A stretch of 64,000 nucleotides of DNA from Albula goreensis (GCA_022829145.1 CM040765.1:10956292-11020291), one strand, 5' to 3'. Counted from the first letter of the stretch, positions 51,401 through 64,000 are shown. Numbers and translations: made by a program. Notes: a model not told the origin generated them from the sequence alone.

Positions 51401-53339
51401 GCACAGACTTTGTGTGGTCTACCTACAGCATGTCATTCCTCAAGGGGGGAGAGGTTAAACCTGGCAACCTTTGTGTGGGGGTTGCCAGACATTATTACTC
51501 ACTTCCTGTGTGATCTTTGGTCTGGGGAAAGACGAGGCCCTCTAAATCAAGACGTCATCGAGGAGCACCCTTGTTAACCTCCTCATATGAGGAATGGATA
51601 TGGAGAGAATTGGCCAAGGGTAAAAATAGTGGCCACATTAAAAAAAAAACCTCCATCCCCCCTGGGGTGCCCTCACGGCGGTTTTTGGGGCTGGAAAGAC
51701 AGGATCAGAGGGAAGCCTCCTGGGGCGTGTTGTTTTATTGTCTCTATCCCTCTCCTAGGTAGTCATTTCAGGCTGGTTTGGATTTGGGCCCAGTGCCTCC
51801 ACTCTGGCGCTCAGGAGTGCCCAGAGATCAGCCATAATTTACTGTTGGTTCCTTTTACCTCTCATTATGTCTTATGGTAAAAAATACAGCCATTCATTCA
51901 TACAGCAGACCAAACATATCTACACCCTCTGCCCCAAAACCCTTCTCAGGAAAAGCAAAGCGGTGCACACCAACTGCACATCCCAAAAGGTGCCCCCCAG
52001 CACCCACCCCACCCTATCGCTGTAATCCTTCCCTAATATTACCTCGGCAGCAACATCTTAAATCCTCAGTGACCCCCACCCACTTGCACGGGATAGTGAA
52101 TGAATGGTCGCATTTGTAGTTCTTTTTTTTTATTACTTTTTGCTTGCTTTCTACCTGGTGGACAGAAGCCGCTATTCACAGAGGTTTTTGTTCCGTATCA
52201 GTGAGAGGGGAGCAATCCTGCACAGGTAGCCCGGTGGGGAGGGGTGGGTGGCAGGAGAGGGGTGGGTCTGATTGACACGGCCTGCATCAGGGGCCTGTCA
52301 CCACTCTGCCGGCCCCACCATCACCCCCAGCACCACCCCCAATCCACCTCCCGCCCAGCACTTAGCAGTGGGAGGGAAATGTGGAACTCATTAGTCTGGA
52401 TGTGGAGTGTGCTTCCGCACTCAGGTGCACAGCAGGTAGGGGGTGAGGGGTGAGGGGACCACCCCACACACGGGACCCCACATTTGACTCCAGGAGGGGG
52501 TTTGGTGTTACAGGGACCAGAGGGCTGTTAAGCTCAAGAAAAGCCATACAAACACTCCTTCAGAAGTGTCATTTTTAGAGTGGAATGGTGATGGTATTAC
52601 CCCCGTTATTTGTGGTAGCTGATGAGGAAGATGCATTGAAATGGCCCATTAGTTGGAGTGTTTGTCACAGATCTACCAACAGTAGCACTGAAAAAGGGAC
52701 TGGGAAACACAGGAATTTGTCATACTGTGATGAGCATTGCAAAAGCTGAATGGGAAATTTGTCTTATGTCAGAACTTGTCAATATTGTATTTACTTTGTG
52801 TACCTCTGTGGAATACCAAGTTGAGTCTTGAGTCCCTGCTCCACCACTCGCACCTATGCCACCACCCCTCCATTACTCTCTGAGCTACTGACCACTTCCC
52901 TCCGTGGCACAGCATGCTACAAGAGACCTTACACTGATTGGAGGAGAGGCACATCTCCCTGGTGATAACCTCTCACCTGCCAAGTGTCAAGAACATTCTC
53001 ATGCATTATAAACCTACAAAGGCCTGACTTACCCTAAGAGGATGTCACCAAATAGTACTAATAATGCTGAGGATATATCAGGCTATAGCTGAGACTGTGC
53101 TTCCCACAAGTCCCTTTTCCTATGGTTCCCCTCAAGAGCCCATAGATTGGGGCAAAATGTTACTTTTTTCCTCACAGAAAATGATTAAAGCCATAAATTG
53201 CTTTTAAGTGCAGATGGGCATGTACATGGTTTAAACTCACAGAAGAGCACAAAAGTAACATTAGGTAATAGGGTTTCCTCATGCCGTATCCCAGAGTGTC
53301 ATAGTACAATACAGCCTCCCTGTAGGCAGAATGAATACC

Positions 53340-53500
53340 AGTGTTTCAGACAGGCAGAATGGCGGTGATTAACGGCATGGGATTAACCCTCCTGTAAAAC
53401 AGCCCAGCGAACAGAAAAGCCCGATTGTGTAAATAAGAGCCGTGGAGGATTACAGCAGAACAAGTTAATAAGACGATCAATTTCCCTGCTCCATGTAACT
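53340..53500. promoter_or_regulatory. Possible conserved non-coding element
   Basis: Non-repetitive stretch with two GGATTA cores (53380-53385, 53447-53452; bicoid-type OTX/PITX sites), a TGATTAA (about 53366) and a forkhead-like TGTAAATA (53428-53435). Motif density hints at an enhancer, but such short motifs are frequent by chance. Confidence 0.15.
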
Positions 53501-55794
53501 TTCCAGCCTTCTTTACTGCCCCAGAAATTTATACCCAGGCATTGTCTACCCATTAAAAAGGAAATTGGGAAACACTGAAGGAAAATAAATTAAAAGTACA
53601 CAATGCATCCCAGTGTAATTTCTTTCCTTTAATTATGTTAAATTATTGTAGGAAGTAAGAAAGCAGTTGATTAGTGTAGGTTTTAAAAAAAAGTTAAAAA
53701 CTGTATTGAATTTTGATAGCCATTCTTTGGAAATATTGGAAAGGCAATTGCGTCACATGAACTGTTGCAATCAGTTGATTGAAATTGTATTTGTATTCTA
53801 TTAAGGAGAATAATGCATTTCCATGGACTTCTCCAAATGGGCAGCTTTTGTTTTTCTGGAATAAATTAGCACATACAATATTCTCCTTCGGAGTTAATAA
53901 TATAAAATACACAAGTCAGGTGCTGAACTGGGGAACATTAGTATCAATCAGAAAAAAAATTCAAATTTTGATTAAGCATGTCTTAAAATAACTCTCCTCA
54001 GAAGGACTCAATTTATTTTTCCACACCCAAACTTGAACAAAAATTTCCAGAGATTTATGTAATTTCATCAAAATGGGAACAGTACTCAAAGCATTGCCCT
54101 CTTATGGTGAAACCAAGCAACTGCACTTAAACTTTAAAACTTCAGTGTCTTTCCCTGTCTGTTGTCACTTAAAGTTTTCTAGGTCTGTTTCCATATTAAA
54201 TGTTTTATATTTACAAGGGAGCTACTTGAGTTTCACTTAAAAAGTAAAGACTGAGTTCATTTCAAAGAACAAACACAATTTAATTCCCTTTTGGACATTT
54301 CCAGAGAAATCAACTGGGCTGGGTTGTTCAGACTCTGCCTGTCATTATCTGAACATATTAACATCATTATTTGCTACCAATCTCAGTGATGTGGTGGAAA
54401 CTCTGTCCCTGCTGTGGCACATTCAGACCTATCTGTGCTGTCAGTGTCCTGTGCAGTTGAAAAATTTTCATGAAGCAAATGTGCTACATGAGCATGTAGC
54501 AGAGCCATTAATTGTGAGACTTGGATAGGCAGTTCCAGCACCACAGTGTTACTGAGTATCCAGGTGCAAGACTGCATTCTGTGTTACATTTTCTATTGTT
54601 TAAGAAAATAATAAGGTAGTTTTAGCACAAAGGAATGATGCATTCCTTTGATCATGGGTGTCACTTGGATGATTAACGTGTGCAAACTAGGTGGAAAGTT
54701 CATGGAATCAACTGTGAATATTAAACCTTCTTTACCTGAAATTTTGCCACCTAAATGTTTACAATCTGTATCGAATATACAGATCAAAATTTAAAGGTCA
54801 GTAGAAAGAATAGCTGAAAATATAAGTGAATAAAAAAATTTCTGCCTTCATTCACATGACCCATTTTTCTACAGCAGACCTTAAGAATGTGTAGTGAATG
54901 AATGGTATTTTTCAGTGTGTCAAGGCACTATTCACAAGTTACTATTCAGAATGAACGATAGGAGAATAATGTTCTTGAGCAGCTGTTGAGGTTAGGGAGG
55001 GGGCAGTCTAAATGCATAGACTTTTTAAAAATGAATTTATCCAGTACTACCCCCAGGCTTAATTAGATGAAGCCAGTTACATAAATACAAATTAGATTCA
55101 AATGAATTTTCCTTCTGTAATTCCATTTGCAAGTATGGGCATCCTCATGAAATACAGTCTTGTTCTGCTGCATGTAACATGGCTTTGGCGGAGACACAGT
55201 GGGATTAGCGAACATTGCCCTCTGTCCAGTTGGCTGTACGTTCATAGTGGCCTGTGTGACCCTGCATTGAGGGACCTGTGCAGTGGCAGAGTTTCCTTAC
55301 TGGCCTGTATGTAAGTTCACTGTGATTGAGACGACAGGCATGGTGCTGGCCGCCCCGAAAGCAGTGTGCTGCAGGTAAAAACACTGCTCTGACTTATTAT
55401 GTTGCTCCAACTTGCACAAATATTTAAAAGTTGCTTATTTATGGTTCATTTTTTTTCCTTCCCATGCGCCTTCCCCCCAGCCCCCCTTCCCTGAACCTAA
55501 GCACACACAAGCACTTAATTTTTAAACGACCTGTTCGTCTCCCAGTGACAGGGGCGTCACCACGGCGCCCTTGGTGGGCCAGGTGTGCAGCTAAAGCCGC
55601 AGAGCCTTGCCAAGACCTGTTGGCACGGCCGGCGACGCGGGCCCATGGAAATTTCTGGAATCTGTCTGTGCTGCGCTGGCAGGGACCTCATCGTCAGCGG
55701 GGCCGGTGTTGGCTTTGCCACCAGCTGCTTCTTTACAGCCACTCCACTGAGAGCTGGCCCAGGCCAGGGCCCGGGGTCCGCGCTGCGAGGGAGA

Positions 55795-56220
55795 GGCCTG
55801 GCCACACACACGCTGCACACCCATGCTCACACCCGAGCTGCAATCGCCACTCTTCCATGCACACGCTGCACCACAATAAACACCACCCACACATGCACCA
55901 CACTCCCACGTACACACACAAACGCACCACACTCCCACGTGCGCGCACACACACACACACTCACCACACCACCCACAGACATTCACATGAGCTGCACTTC
56001 CCACTCTACCATGCACACGCACGCACACACACATGCAGCACACTCCTTCGTGCATGCACATCCACTCACACACCCACGCATGGTTGCACCCCCATGCACA
56101 TGCACGCACGTGCCACACTCCCATCTAAACGCACACACATGCCCACACATGCTGCACTCCCGTGCACACACAGATACACATGCACAGACACGCTGCATGC
56201 ACGTGTGCATGGACTAACAC
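55795..56220. repeat. CA-rich degenerate minisatellite
   Basis: Repeated CACACTCCCACGT / CACACATGCA units with CpG interruptions run for over 400 bp. They produce long His/Thr-rich frames on + and Cys/Val-rich frames on -, including a 376-codon frame from 55431, none of which I regard as a gene. Confidence 0.85.
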
Positions 56221-56221
56221 A

Positions 56222-56465
56222 CAGAGGCCATTCCTCTCTTTCTCTCCACCTCTCTTTCACTCTCCCCCTCTGTCCCCCACTTTTCCATTTTCTTGTCCCT
56301 CTACACTTTTTCCTCCCTCTTCTACTTCCCTCATTCCACCTTTATGTCCCTCTGCCCCTGTTGCTTTTCCCTCTCTCAGCTCTTTCTGTATCTCTCTCTT
56401 TCTTCGTTCCTTCCCTCTCTCTCTTCTTCTCTCTCCCACCTTCCCCCCGCACCCCTTCCCTTCTC
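56222..56465. repeat. Pyrimidine-rich (TC/CCT) tract
   Basis: About 240 bp almost without purine runs on the + strand, directly after the CA-rich minisatellite. It has mirror-repeat potential. No protein-coding sense. Confidence 0.85.
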
Positions 56466-58469
56466 ACGCCTGCTTACACACAAACACTGCAGCCTGGGCA
56501 GCTCCAGAGCGAGCGACAGACACGCGTCCAGGAAGACAAAAACAAAAATACAGTGAAATGAATCGGCGCTGTGTTTAATTAGTGCCCTTACGTAATCCCC
56601 TGGTTTGCCGAGCCATGCTCCATGTGATGTTAGGAAAGCAGAGTGTGACAGGACGAGGAGCAGGCTCTTTGACCCGGCAAACGACTCTCAAATCTCACAG
56701 CTGTCATGGATGAACAGGGTACGACAACATTGACGTGACAAAACGCCTGTTGACTTAGTCTGTTTGGACTTCCTGTTTTATAACACCTAATCTTGCACAT
56801 TAAATACAGCCTGTCTTGGCAAATGAAACATAAACCTTTAAAAAAGGCTCCTGAGCCCTGGAACGCATTAAGCAATTTAAAGTTAGAGGAAGCAAAATTG
56901 CAATTTTACATGGTTTTATGTTTTTATTCATTTTTATTTATTTTTTTTTTTGAAGGGTGCTGGGGGGTGGTGATTTTCCCCATAGGGCAACCCTCTTTTT
57001 GTCTTGCAGATTTTCTTCCATATAAGTGCTTTGAAAATATCCTCACATGTGCTGTGACTGACCCTCTCACCTGAAAGACTGTATTTGTATTTAGAGGAGG
57101 TCTGAGTGAGAGGCCTGCTAAGAATGTAGGCCAGTTGAACACTCATACCTAGATAGTTGTGGGAGTCTCACGCACTGGGGCAGGTGGTCTCTCTCCCAGC
57201 AATCACTCAGTTTGTGTACTGTGGATTACTCAGTGCTTACTCACTGGGTTTGACCTACTCAGTAAGGACAAAGCTCTTGGGTGACCACATTGTTTTTTTT
57301 TGTCATGATGTCACTGAGGAATAAATAGATTGACACAGGGCCATGAAAAGCCAATAAAGGCTCTGAACAGGGTGACCCCCAGGGCAGAGGGGTGGATTTG
57401 GGAGTAAGTGGTGTCACTCCTCCGCCAAGAAGGGGACCAGATGGATTGACTCTGGATGGAAGCAGATATCATTGTCTCTGTTATGGCATCTCTGTTGAGT
57501 GGACGAACGCTGGTCTCAGTAAACATCCCTTGAATCGCTTTACATTTAATTGGCAGTTCTGTCAGGCGCAAGGTGTTTTTGCTTTCTTGGGGGTATTTTT
57601 ATGAGCTGTGTAAAAATAACTACAATCCTGCACAATGTATACTCAGAATGCTGAATTACATTTTTAAAGACGTTTTTAGAAGTTTTTTTTTTTCTCTAAC
57701 CATGATTAAAAATTTCCATGCAATTTACTATGTTCTGTTTCCTATTACATTTGAGAGTTTCTGAGGGAGGTCTGTAACTGGGAGTTCCATAGGGTGCAAC
57801 ATAACTTAAAAATCGGATTGCACATGCACAGATTGATCAGGCACCGTCTATCTGCAAGAACAATTTGACATGTGATGTGGAAGAAAGGGGTCACATAATG
57901 ACTTAAAGTCACCTTTTGGGGCGATAAATGCTTGTGCGAATTAGTGCTCTGGATTTTATTGACGTTGTTTGATGGTGTTGATGTATAAAAATATCAAATA
58001 ATTTTATGGGTATGAATTACTTGTCTTTATTTGCCCCTCTTACATTTGTGCTGCACAGTTAGAACTTGAATTAGTTTGCCCCAAGAGAAGCTAACTAAAA
58101 CCACTAATTAAAGTAAATTTATTGGTACAGACACCAAAATAATACCTCTGTGTAGTGGTAATGGGTTTTTGGTGTATGCGGTGTATGTTTTATGTGAGTT
58201 CTTTGAAAATGACTCATTAAAAAGTAAAAAAAAAAAAAGGAGGCGGATGTTGACATACATATGGTGGCGGAATTAACTTGATGAAACATGTTACAGCATG
58301 TTAAACATCTAATAACCTCATAAAAAAGGAATTATTGTAGAGATGTGAGGAGATGTATGCCAAATCTAGATCAGTTTTGTGTTGAATAAGAGTGATTGAA
58401 TAACTCTGCAGTGTTTTTTGAGGACAAGGACTGGGAAGTGCTGGCCTTTGCAAACATCAAGGCATTTCT

Positions 58470-58735
58470 GCAGTCACCTCAGGGTCCTAATGTATCCAAT
58501 CAAGCCCTGAACTAATCAGGCATTCCAGGGATGGACCTCACTGGATCTGGATAGCTGCAGGGTCGGCTTTTTTTCCACCAGTCAAGAGCCAGTATCGACC
58601 CGAAAAACCTTGGTGTGTAATCAAAATAATTACCATTAGCTGCTGAGTAACAACAAAAACCAGTAGAAGCTGTGGTTTTCTGGGATCAGGGTTGTCAATC
58701 CCTGGACTCTTCTGTTGATTAATGTCCATCTCTGT
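58470..58735 (-). repeat. Likely interspersed repeat of a fish MITE-like family
   Basis: On the minus strand it begins CCAGGGATTGACAACCCTGA, then TCCCAGAAAACCACAGCTTCTACTGGTTTTTGTTG. This resembles the remembered fish motif 'ttgacaaccctgatcctggagagccac...ctgctggtttttgtt'. Right and left borders are uncertain and no target-site duplication was found. Confidence 0.45.
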
Positions 58736-60163
58736 CAGTCTGTGGATTGGATTCTGTAATCACATTGCAAAGATATTTACAAAATGGTACGCAGCCATGA
58801 GCCCAAATAAAACAAAGAAAAAAGGAGACTCATTGTGATTTTATTGCATAACCCAAAGCCCTAAAGCAACAGAGGTTCTGGGTTTAAGCTGTCTACATTT
58901 GGTCTTGCCAGCTTTTGAATAAATGCCGTTATTGTGCCCATTGTGTGCACCCTAAAACTGTGCATGAGTGGTGCTGCTTAAAATTAATTTAATATTTATT
59001 ATTCATTCATCGTGGCTTTTTTTTTTGGCAGAATCCTTCTACGCTGAGAGAGAGCTGCCACCCTTAAATCCAACACACTTTTCGAAATGTGTCAATATCA
59101 CGACAGGGGAACAACACTTTGGTTTATAGGGGAACGGTTTCTCTTTAGCGCCTCGGACGTTCATCATCTCGTCGCGGCAGAGAACAGCTAAAGGAGTATG
59201 AGGTCATATGTTGAAATGCTGAGCGCAGGGTGTGTAAGCTGTCTAGAACAATGAGCGCTCAAAGCTTCACATTTCTCCCAGGCCATTGATTCCATTCCGT
59301 CTGAAGTCTGTGGCCGTGCATTGCCACAATTCTTTAAATAACTGCAAGCTGCATTTGGAACTCTGCTTAAGATGTTCCGACATGTTTGTGATGTTCTGGT
59401 CATTGTGTTTGCCTACGTACATGATTCACATTGTTTACATTCTTATCAGGGGAGCCCAAGCTGGAAGCAGAAGAAGGATACCTGTGCTGAATTTACAACA
59501 TTTACTTGAATTCCTTGTTTTCTTTTTGTATTGTGGTGCCTTATCTAGTACATTGTGCTGTAACATAAATGTGGATGCCAAATCCCAAAAGGAAAAAAAA
59601 AAGATTTTTTTTGAACAGTTTGAAACAACAAGCATTCTCTCTGTGGAAGACATGGATGGAAATGCATCAAAGCCATTTTTGTATTTTAATTCAAAATGAA
59701 AATATATCACACTGTTTTAAACTGCAGATCTTTCAGGAGGTGCTGTGTTCATTTAGTTTTACTTTTCTCCCCTCCTTATTTCCAACTTGTATACTCCAAG
59801 TTTTGGACGCATGGCCAAACACAATAGGCTCTCTGTGGACCAGAGTAATAGTTTGGAAAATACCTTGCAAACCACACCTATGCGTCTACTGACAGCCCCA
59901 TTAACTTGACACGGGCTCTGCTTTAACGAGAAATAACGGTCATCAGACCTAATGCCACTAATGTGGCTGTCTCAGTTATTTCAATTGCAGTCAAATCGAG
60001 AGATTTCACTCCAAATTAGAAGCAAGTTAGGCGGTTTGTGTAACTTTAAAACAGGCCCCTGTTTGAAAGTGCTAAGGACTAGACCACAAACAGATAAACA
60101 GGAAGTGCACTTGTTTTCTTTGAGGCTTCGTTTGGACAGACGGTCTTGTTCTGTGGTAGTTTG

Positions 60164-60197
<34 letters not shown>
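60164..60197. repeat. (GA)n microsatellite
   Basis: About 16 GA units with one AA interruption, followed by a G-run. Confidence 0.9.
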
Positions 60198-60198
<1 letters not shown>

Positions 60199-60900
60199 GG
60201 GGGGTGGAAAGGAAAAAAACCCTTTGATTGCTAATTCATTACTTGCTGGTAAATGAAGAAAGTGGCTAAGGAAATTGAAATTTATTTCAGTGGTGAAGTT
60301 GGCTGTATTTTTTGGAACGCGGTGCCATTTTCTAAACATGAACAGTGCGTGTTGGTCAGGGAAGAGGTGAACTGCAGGCTTTTGTGGCCTCGACTCTGGG
60401 CTAAGTGTGTTTAGGCTTGTGGTTTGAGAAGCCGTGTGGCTAGAATGGCAGGCAGAGTTGGTCATGTAAGTGCTTAGACAATACAGTGGCAGAGCTATAT
60501 AAAGCAATGGAAAACAGTCTCTTGACATACTGTATTTCTGTGTACATTTTTTTCTTTTGATTGTTTTGCCTGCACTGGGTTTGAGTGTGTTGGAGTGACT
60601 TTTACAATTTTCAGAACTCTATTTGAACCTAAAAATATGTTTTTGAAAGCAGCACTTTGCCTCCTACAAGAAATTAATGTTTAGTGAACAAGGCTTCTTT
60701 TATTGGTCAAGCAAATTTGTCTGGCAATACACAAGGAAAAATGAAAATAGACTTTCAATCAAACATTCAAATTCACCTGAATCCATGGAAAAATATTAAG
60801 TAACAGTGCATAGCTTGTAGCCGCAGTCCTGTCGATAGGATGATGTTTTTAGACTTCTTGGGCTGGATTCAGTCTCTTTAAGGACATGCAATTCAAGCCA

Positions 60901-61097
60901 GGCTTTACACTGTAACATCATTTTCTTTGTATATGTTATATTTTATTGAAATGAAGCAAATATTTTTTTGGGAGTGTGTCCCTTTAATCTTCCTTTAAAA
61001 AAGAGACTATCGTATGCCTTTAGAACGACTGAAATCTGTTTTAATTGAATTGCATATGCCCTTTCTGAGACTTAAGCATGCTTAATTGAGTTTGGCC
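60901..61097. repeat. Unclassified interspersed repeat, copy B
   Basis: Counterpart of 42261-42455 in the same orientation. It shares the TTTACACTGTAACATCATTT start, GGAGTGTGTCC middle, and two consecutive units CGTATGCCTTTAGAACGACT and CATATGCCCTTTCTGAGACT, each ending near TTTTAATTGAATT / GCTTAATTGAG. Divergence from copy A is considerable, so both are old. Confidence 0.6.
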
Positions 61098-61169
61098 ATA
61101 CACATCTCTGGGGCAAAACGTATTTTGATTTATTGCTGATAATACTCTCCTGCTATCAGCCGTTGTTTG

Positions 61170-61330
61170 TGGCAGCCCTTGTTAGATCTGCCTTGGCAGC
61201 CCAGCTCTGAGTTTGGGGCGGGTTTTAATTAATTTAATTAATAAATTGGCTTTGCAAGCTCTTCTGTAGGTGACTGCCAGACGGCATTCAGATATGCAGA
61301 CATTGTAATTTAGCTCGTTAGGAGGCACAG
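61170..61330. promoter_or_regulatory. Possible conserved non-coding element with homeodomain core
   Basis: An AT core of nested TTAATTAA/TTTAATTAATAAATT sites (61223-61247) is embedded in balanced, non-repetitive sequence. Dense TAATTA cores are typical of homeodomain-bound enhancers. It is only a candidate without cross-species comparison. Confidence 0.15.
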
Positions 61331-61969
61331 GGATACAGGCAGCAGATTTCTGGCAGCCAAGTGAGGAGCGGAGTCCTCTGTGAAAACAGCTGTGTCTCAG
61401 TAGATTCCCTCTCTCCTCCTGCTCACCCCTCTTCGCGCGCGCACCGTTCATCCTCCGGCAGTGGGCCCTGAGCGCTCGGTGAGATGAAGTATGGTCCCGC
61501 TCGCCGTAGCACTTCCTGCCTACCTGTAGGTCTGTGAACTCGGGGGTCCCTCAGCCCTTCCCCTGGAACTGCTGCAGCGGATAATTTTAGCAGCCCGGCA
61601 AAATACAGCATTTTTCATGCGGATCGGATTCGATGACAAGCTGGGAGCCATTCAGTGTAGAGCATATATTTTTAATGCAAGCCACATGCTATACATAAAA
61701 AAAGAATGTGTATATGCTTTACAAAGAGAGTGCTTTGTATTGATCCCCTGAAAAACGGGCTGCTATGATGTTGGGAGACCAGGAACAAGAATGAAATATT
61801 ATTTTGGCTGCTTGATAATGGGATACAGAATTTTCGAGATGCAACATTAGAACTATACGTATCCCTGTTTGTTATGTGGTTTGATTGGATATGCTCAAAT
61901 GTGTTATCGGTGTTTAAACTGAAGCACTTTTTCATTACATCAGGACAAAGCCATGACTGTGGGTTGTGT

Positions 61970-61971
<2 letters not shown>

Positions 61972-62062
<91 letters not shown>
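61972..62062. repeat. (GT)45 microsatellite
   Basis: 91 bp of uninterrupted GT, the longest pure dinucleotide array in the window and probably highly polymorphic. Confidence 0.98.
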
Positions 62063-62064
<2 letters not shown>

Positions 62065-64000
62065 CTATAGGGTTCAGGTAGAGCTAGTTAAAACCCCAGT
62101 GTTGTTTATATGGCCCCATCCTGTTGTACTGTGGTCATCTAATGGGTGATTTATCAGAGCAATCACAATGAATTTGTTGACCAGTCTCAAGTGTGTTTCC
62201 CTCCGCAAGGACTTTAAACTGTAGAACTGAGCTATGTCTTCTGTTTTAGAGAGCTAGAGACAGTACGTCACTGCTGTGTTCTGCTTCAAATTATTACACG
62301 TGAGATCAGAAAAATGTCTTGTATTTGTCTGTGCAGTCATTTTGGAATGGTTTAGCATACTATCTCCCAACTAGTACGGAGAGCTGAGGCAGAATTGAAG
62401 CTCTCCCAGCAGCGGCCAAACCAGCGCCAGGTCTCTGAGCAGAATGCTCCTGATGGCCCATCAAATACATTTTAAGAAGTCTGTGATTGTTTGCAGGCCG
62501 TCCAGAACCTGGTCTTTTCACGTGAAATGTAATGAGCTGAGAATGGTTCAGCGCTGTCTAAAATGGGATGGTGCAGTTGTTTGCATGCTTTTTCGGGGAA
62601 GTCGTGGATAATTGGAAACAGCGATTAGTGCGAAAGGAGACAGGGAGTCTGAACTGAAATAAATTCCTTACTTTGCAGTCTATTTGCTTGTCAAATGGTT
62701 TGATGAAGAGTACTGGGGGGTTTATGAGGAATATTGATGGTATTTCTCAGTTCTGCTTTGAACACATAGATATGTCTCACGCATTTAAACCACCCAGAAA
62801 AAGGATAATCCCCAAGTCTCCATTGCTTGCATGGCAAATTTTCTATATCAAAAGGACTTTTTTTTTAAGCTGTAAAATGATCAGTCCCAGAATTTACGAT
62901 ATGTGATAAGAACTTACTGCAGTTCAAGATGTTGAGAGGAGATGGGTTATATAATTCTCTAGGAACGAAAAATGACTAAATACAGGAGTTCTGTTTCAAA
63001 GGTAAAGAGGCTTTGGTGAAAGGAAACTTTGAAAATGAGGAACAGAAGCCCCTGGTTCATAAAGTGAGGAGCTTTGTTCAACAAGGGGGAAAAAAGAGCT
63101 CTTCAAAAATGGGTACTTTAATGTTGGGATGTCAGGTGAATTGCAATGAGCCGTCATTGCATGGGTGGCTCTCGCCAAATGCATGGCTGCAATGACGGTT
63201 AGACTGCAGGCAACGATTTGACCAGAAGAGTGCCAGTTTTCTGATGAAGTGCAGGGGAGCTATGTGGATTGGATCCTTCTCACCCTAGGAGACACTGTGG
63301 GTGAATGTAAGTGGCTCTGCATGGCCCAGTCACAGTTGATGTTGGCATGGTCAGTATTCGATTCCATCCTCAGAGCCCATGCCCATGTTTGGTAAGATTT
63401 TTAAAAACCGGGCAGTGGGACTACGACTGTGAGTATCAGCTAGTATGGCGCACAGTACATTGTTCCTGGCTTGCTCAGAGATATTTAAGTACAGAACTTA
63501 AATCGTGGACATGCAGAATCACTGATAATTTCCACTGAGGCACACTGTTATTGTGTCCGTGTTACATGCTTCCTTTGTGTGCTGTAGTCTCCATCCATGG
63601 TCTGTGGTTTGATCGTATGAACACTCATTCTGTCAGCACCACTCAGGAAGCTCCTCAGCTTTTCTCTCTGCCCAGCGTGTGGCTCTTGACTCGGTTTTCG
63701 TGTCTCGTTGCCGTTGTGTCTTGCGTCTTGCGCCGCTCTCCAGACGCTTTGGCCTGCTGTGGTTCCACAGGAGTCTCTGGTTGTCAGAGGCATCCGTATT
63801 TGCGTTATTCTGTTGACATGCTCCTTTTTCATTGGCCGCCAGCAGTCCTCCTCAAAAGCTTGGCTTGTGAAACTGGACAATTGACATCTAAATAAGCACT
63901 TTCCTTCAGATCAGCCCCAGTTGCCCCTTGAATTTTCTTAAGAAATATTCTTGGCAGCCAAGACCATTTCTTCTTCCATGAGAGTAATATCAGTTTGTTG

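Larger units (their letters stand above)
27260..64000 (+). other. ccdc91: ccdc91 gene, 5' part (GGA-binding coiled-coil protein p56)
   Basis: Five exons with consensus GT-AG junctions and compatible phases join into one open frame of about 167 codons that resembles the N-terminus of vertebrate CCDC91 along its whole length. From the literature on the family, CCDC91/p56 is a cytosolic coiled-coil protein that binds the GAE domain of GGA adaptors at the trans-Golgi network. The human protein is about 440 residues, so roughly the last 60% is missing here. I looked for the next exons (the human part following the DRYKEL-like segment) between 43643 and 64000 and saw none, so the gene probably continues past the right edge. 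No 5'-UTR exon or promoter upstream of 27260 could be fixed with confidence. Identity is recalled by eye, not from a database search. Confidence 0.9.
43643..64000 (+). other. Start of a long ccdc91 intron (continues past window)
   Basis: Opens with gtaggc and has no matching downstream exon in 20.4 kb. It contains the LINE relic, repeats and microsatellites listed below; stretches between them (for example 48500-55700 and 62100-64000) are AT-rich DNA in which I see no exon, RNA gene or named repeat. Confidence 0.75.

Noticed and set aside
55431..56561. 376-codon + strand open frame and the 177-codon minus frame opposite it
   Set aside because: Both are generated by the CA-rich minisatellite and pyrimidine tract; composition is His/Thr/Pro/Leu on one strand and Cys/Val on the other, with no splice or domain support.
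62360..62460. Coiled-coil-like RAEAELKLSQQ stretch considered as a further ccdc91 exon
   Set aside because: It does not match the expected segment after the fifth coding exon, and the flanking acceptor and donor are weak.
1..64000. CRISPR array, operon, phage or other prokaryotic system
   Set aside because: Sequence is clearly vertebrate nuclear DNA; tandem repeats seen are microsatellites or minisatellites without spacers.

Overview
The window looks like nuclear DNA from a vertebrate, most likely a ray-finned (teleost-type) fish. It is AT-rich and gene-poor, with GT-AG introns, long dinucleotide microsatellites and decayed fish-type transposons: Tc1/mariner, hAT MITEs, a tRNA-derived SINE, and a LINE reverse-transcriptase relic. 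There are no bacterial operons, ribosome-binding sites or phage genes. I cannot fix the species.

One gene is clearly supported: the 5' part of ccdc91 (coiled-coil domain containing 91, also p56, the GGA-binding accessory protein of the trans-Golgi network), on the + strand. Five coding exons were assembled by eye from splice sites, reading phase and similarity to the remembered vertebrate protein: 27276-27305, 31915-31996, 41116-41234, 42016-42180 and 43538-43642. They encode about 167 N-terminal residues: an acidic/FGGF GAE-binding motif, a conserved SPAIPWA block, a low-complexity linker, and the start of the coiled coil. The remaining exons must lie beyond base 64000.

Layout. 1-27259: 5' flank or 5'-UTR intron with no recognisable coding exon. 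It holds a TcMar transposon end at the left edge, a hAT MITE with target-site duplication, a (GT)n tract, a degenerate ~58-bp minisatellite, fish repeat tails, a 530-bp Tc1 remnant, and two weak promoter candidates. 27260-43642: the five exons and their introns, including a CpG-dense patch about 1 kb after the start codon. Two short introns here carry a SINE and one copy of an unclassified repeat. 43643-64000: start of a long (>20 kb) intron with a LINE RT fossil, a common fish repeat, a CA-rich minisatellite next to a pyrimidine tract, a second copy of the unclassified repeat, and a 91-bp (GT)n array.

Most long open frames outside the ccdc91 exons lie in simple repeats or lack splice and homology support; I do not treat them as genes. 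I found no novel multi-gene system. The most useful non-obvious observations are the duplicated ~200-bp unclassified repeat with an internal ~42-bp duplication, the 6-nt tandem splice acceptor in ccdc91, the isolated 10-codon exon carrying the whole GGA-binding motif, and the intronic CpG patch.
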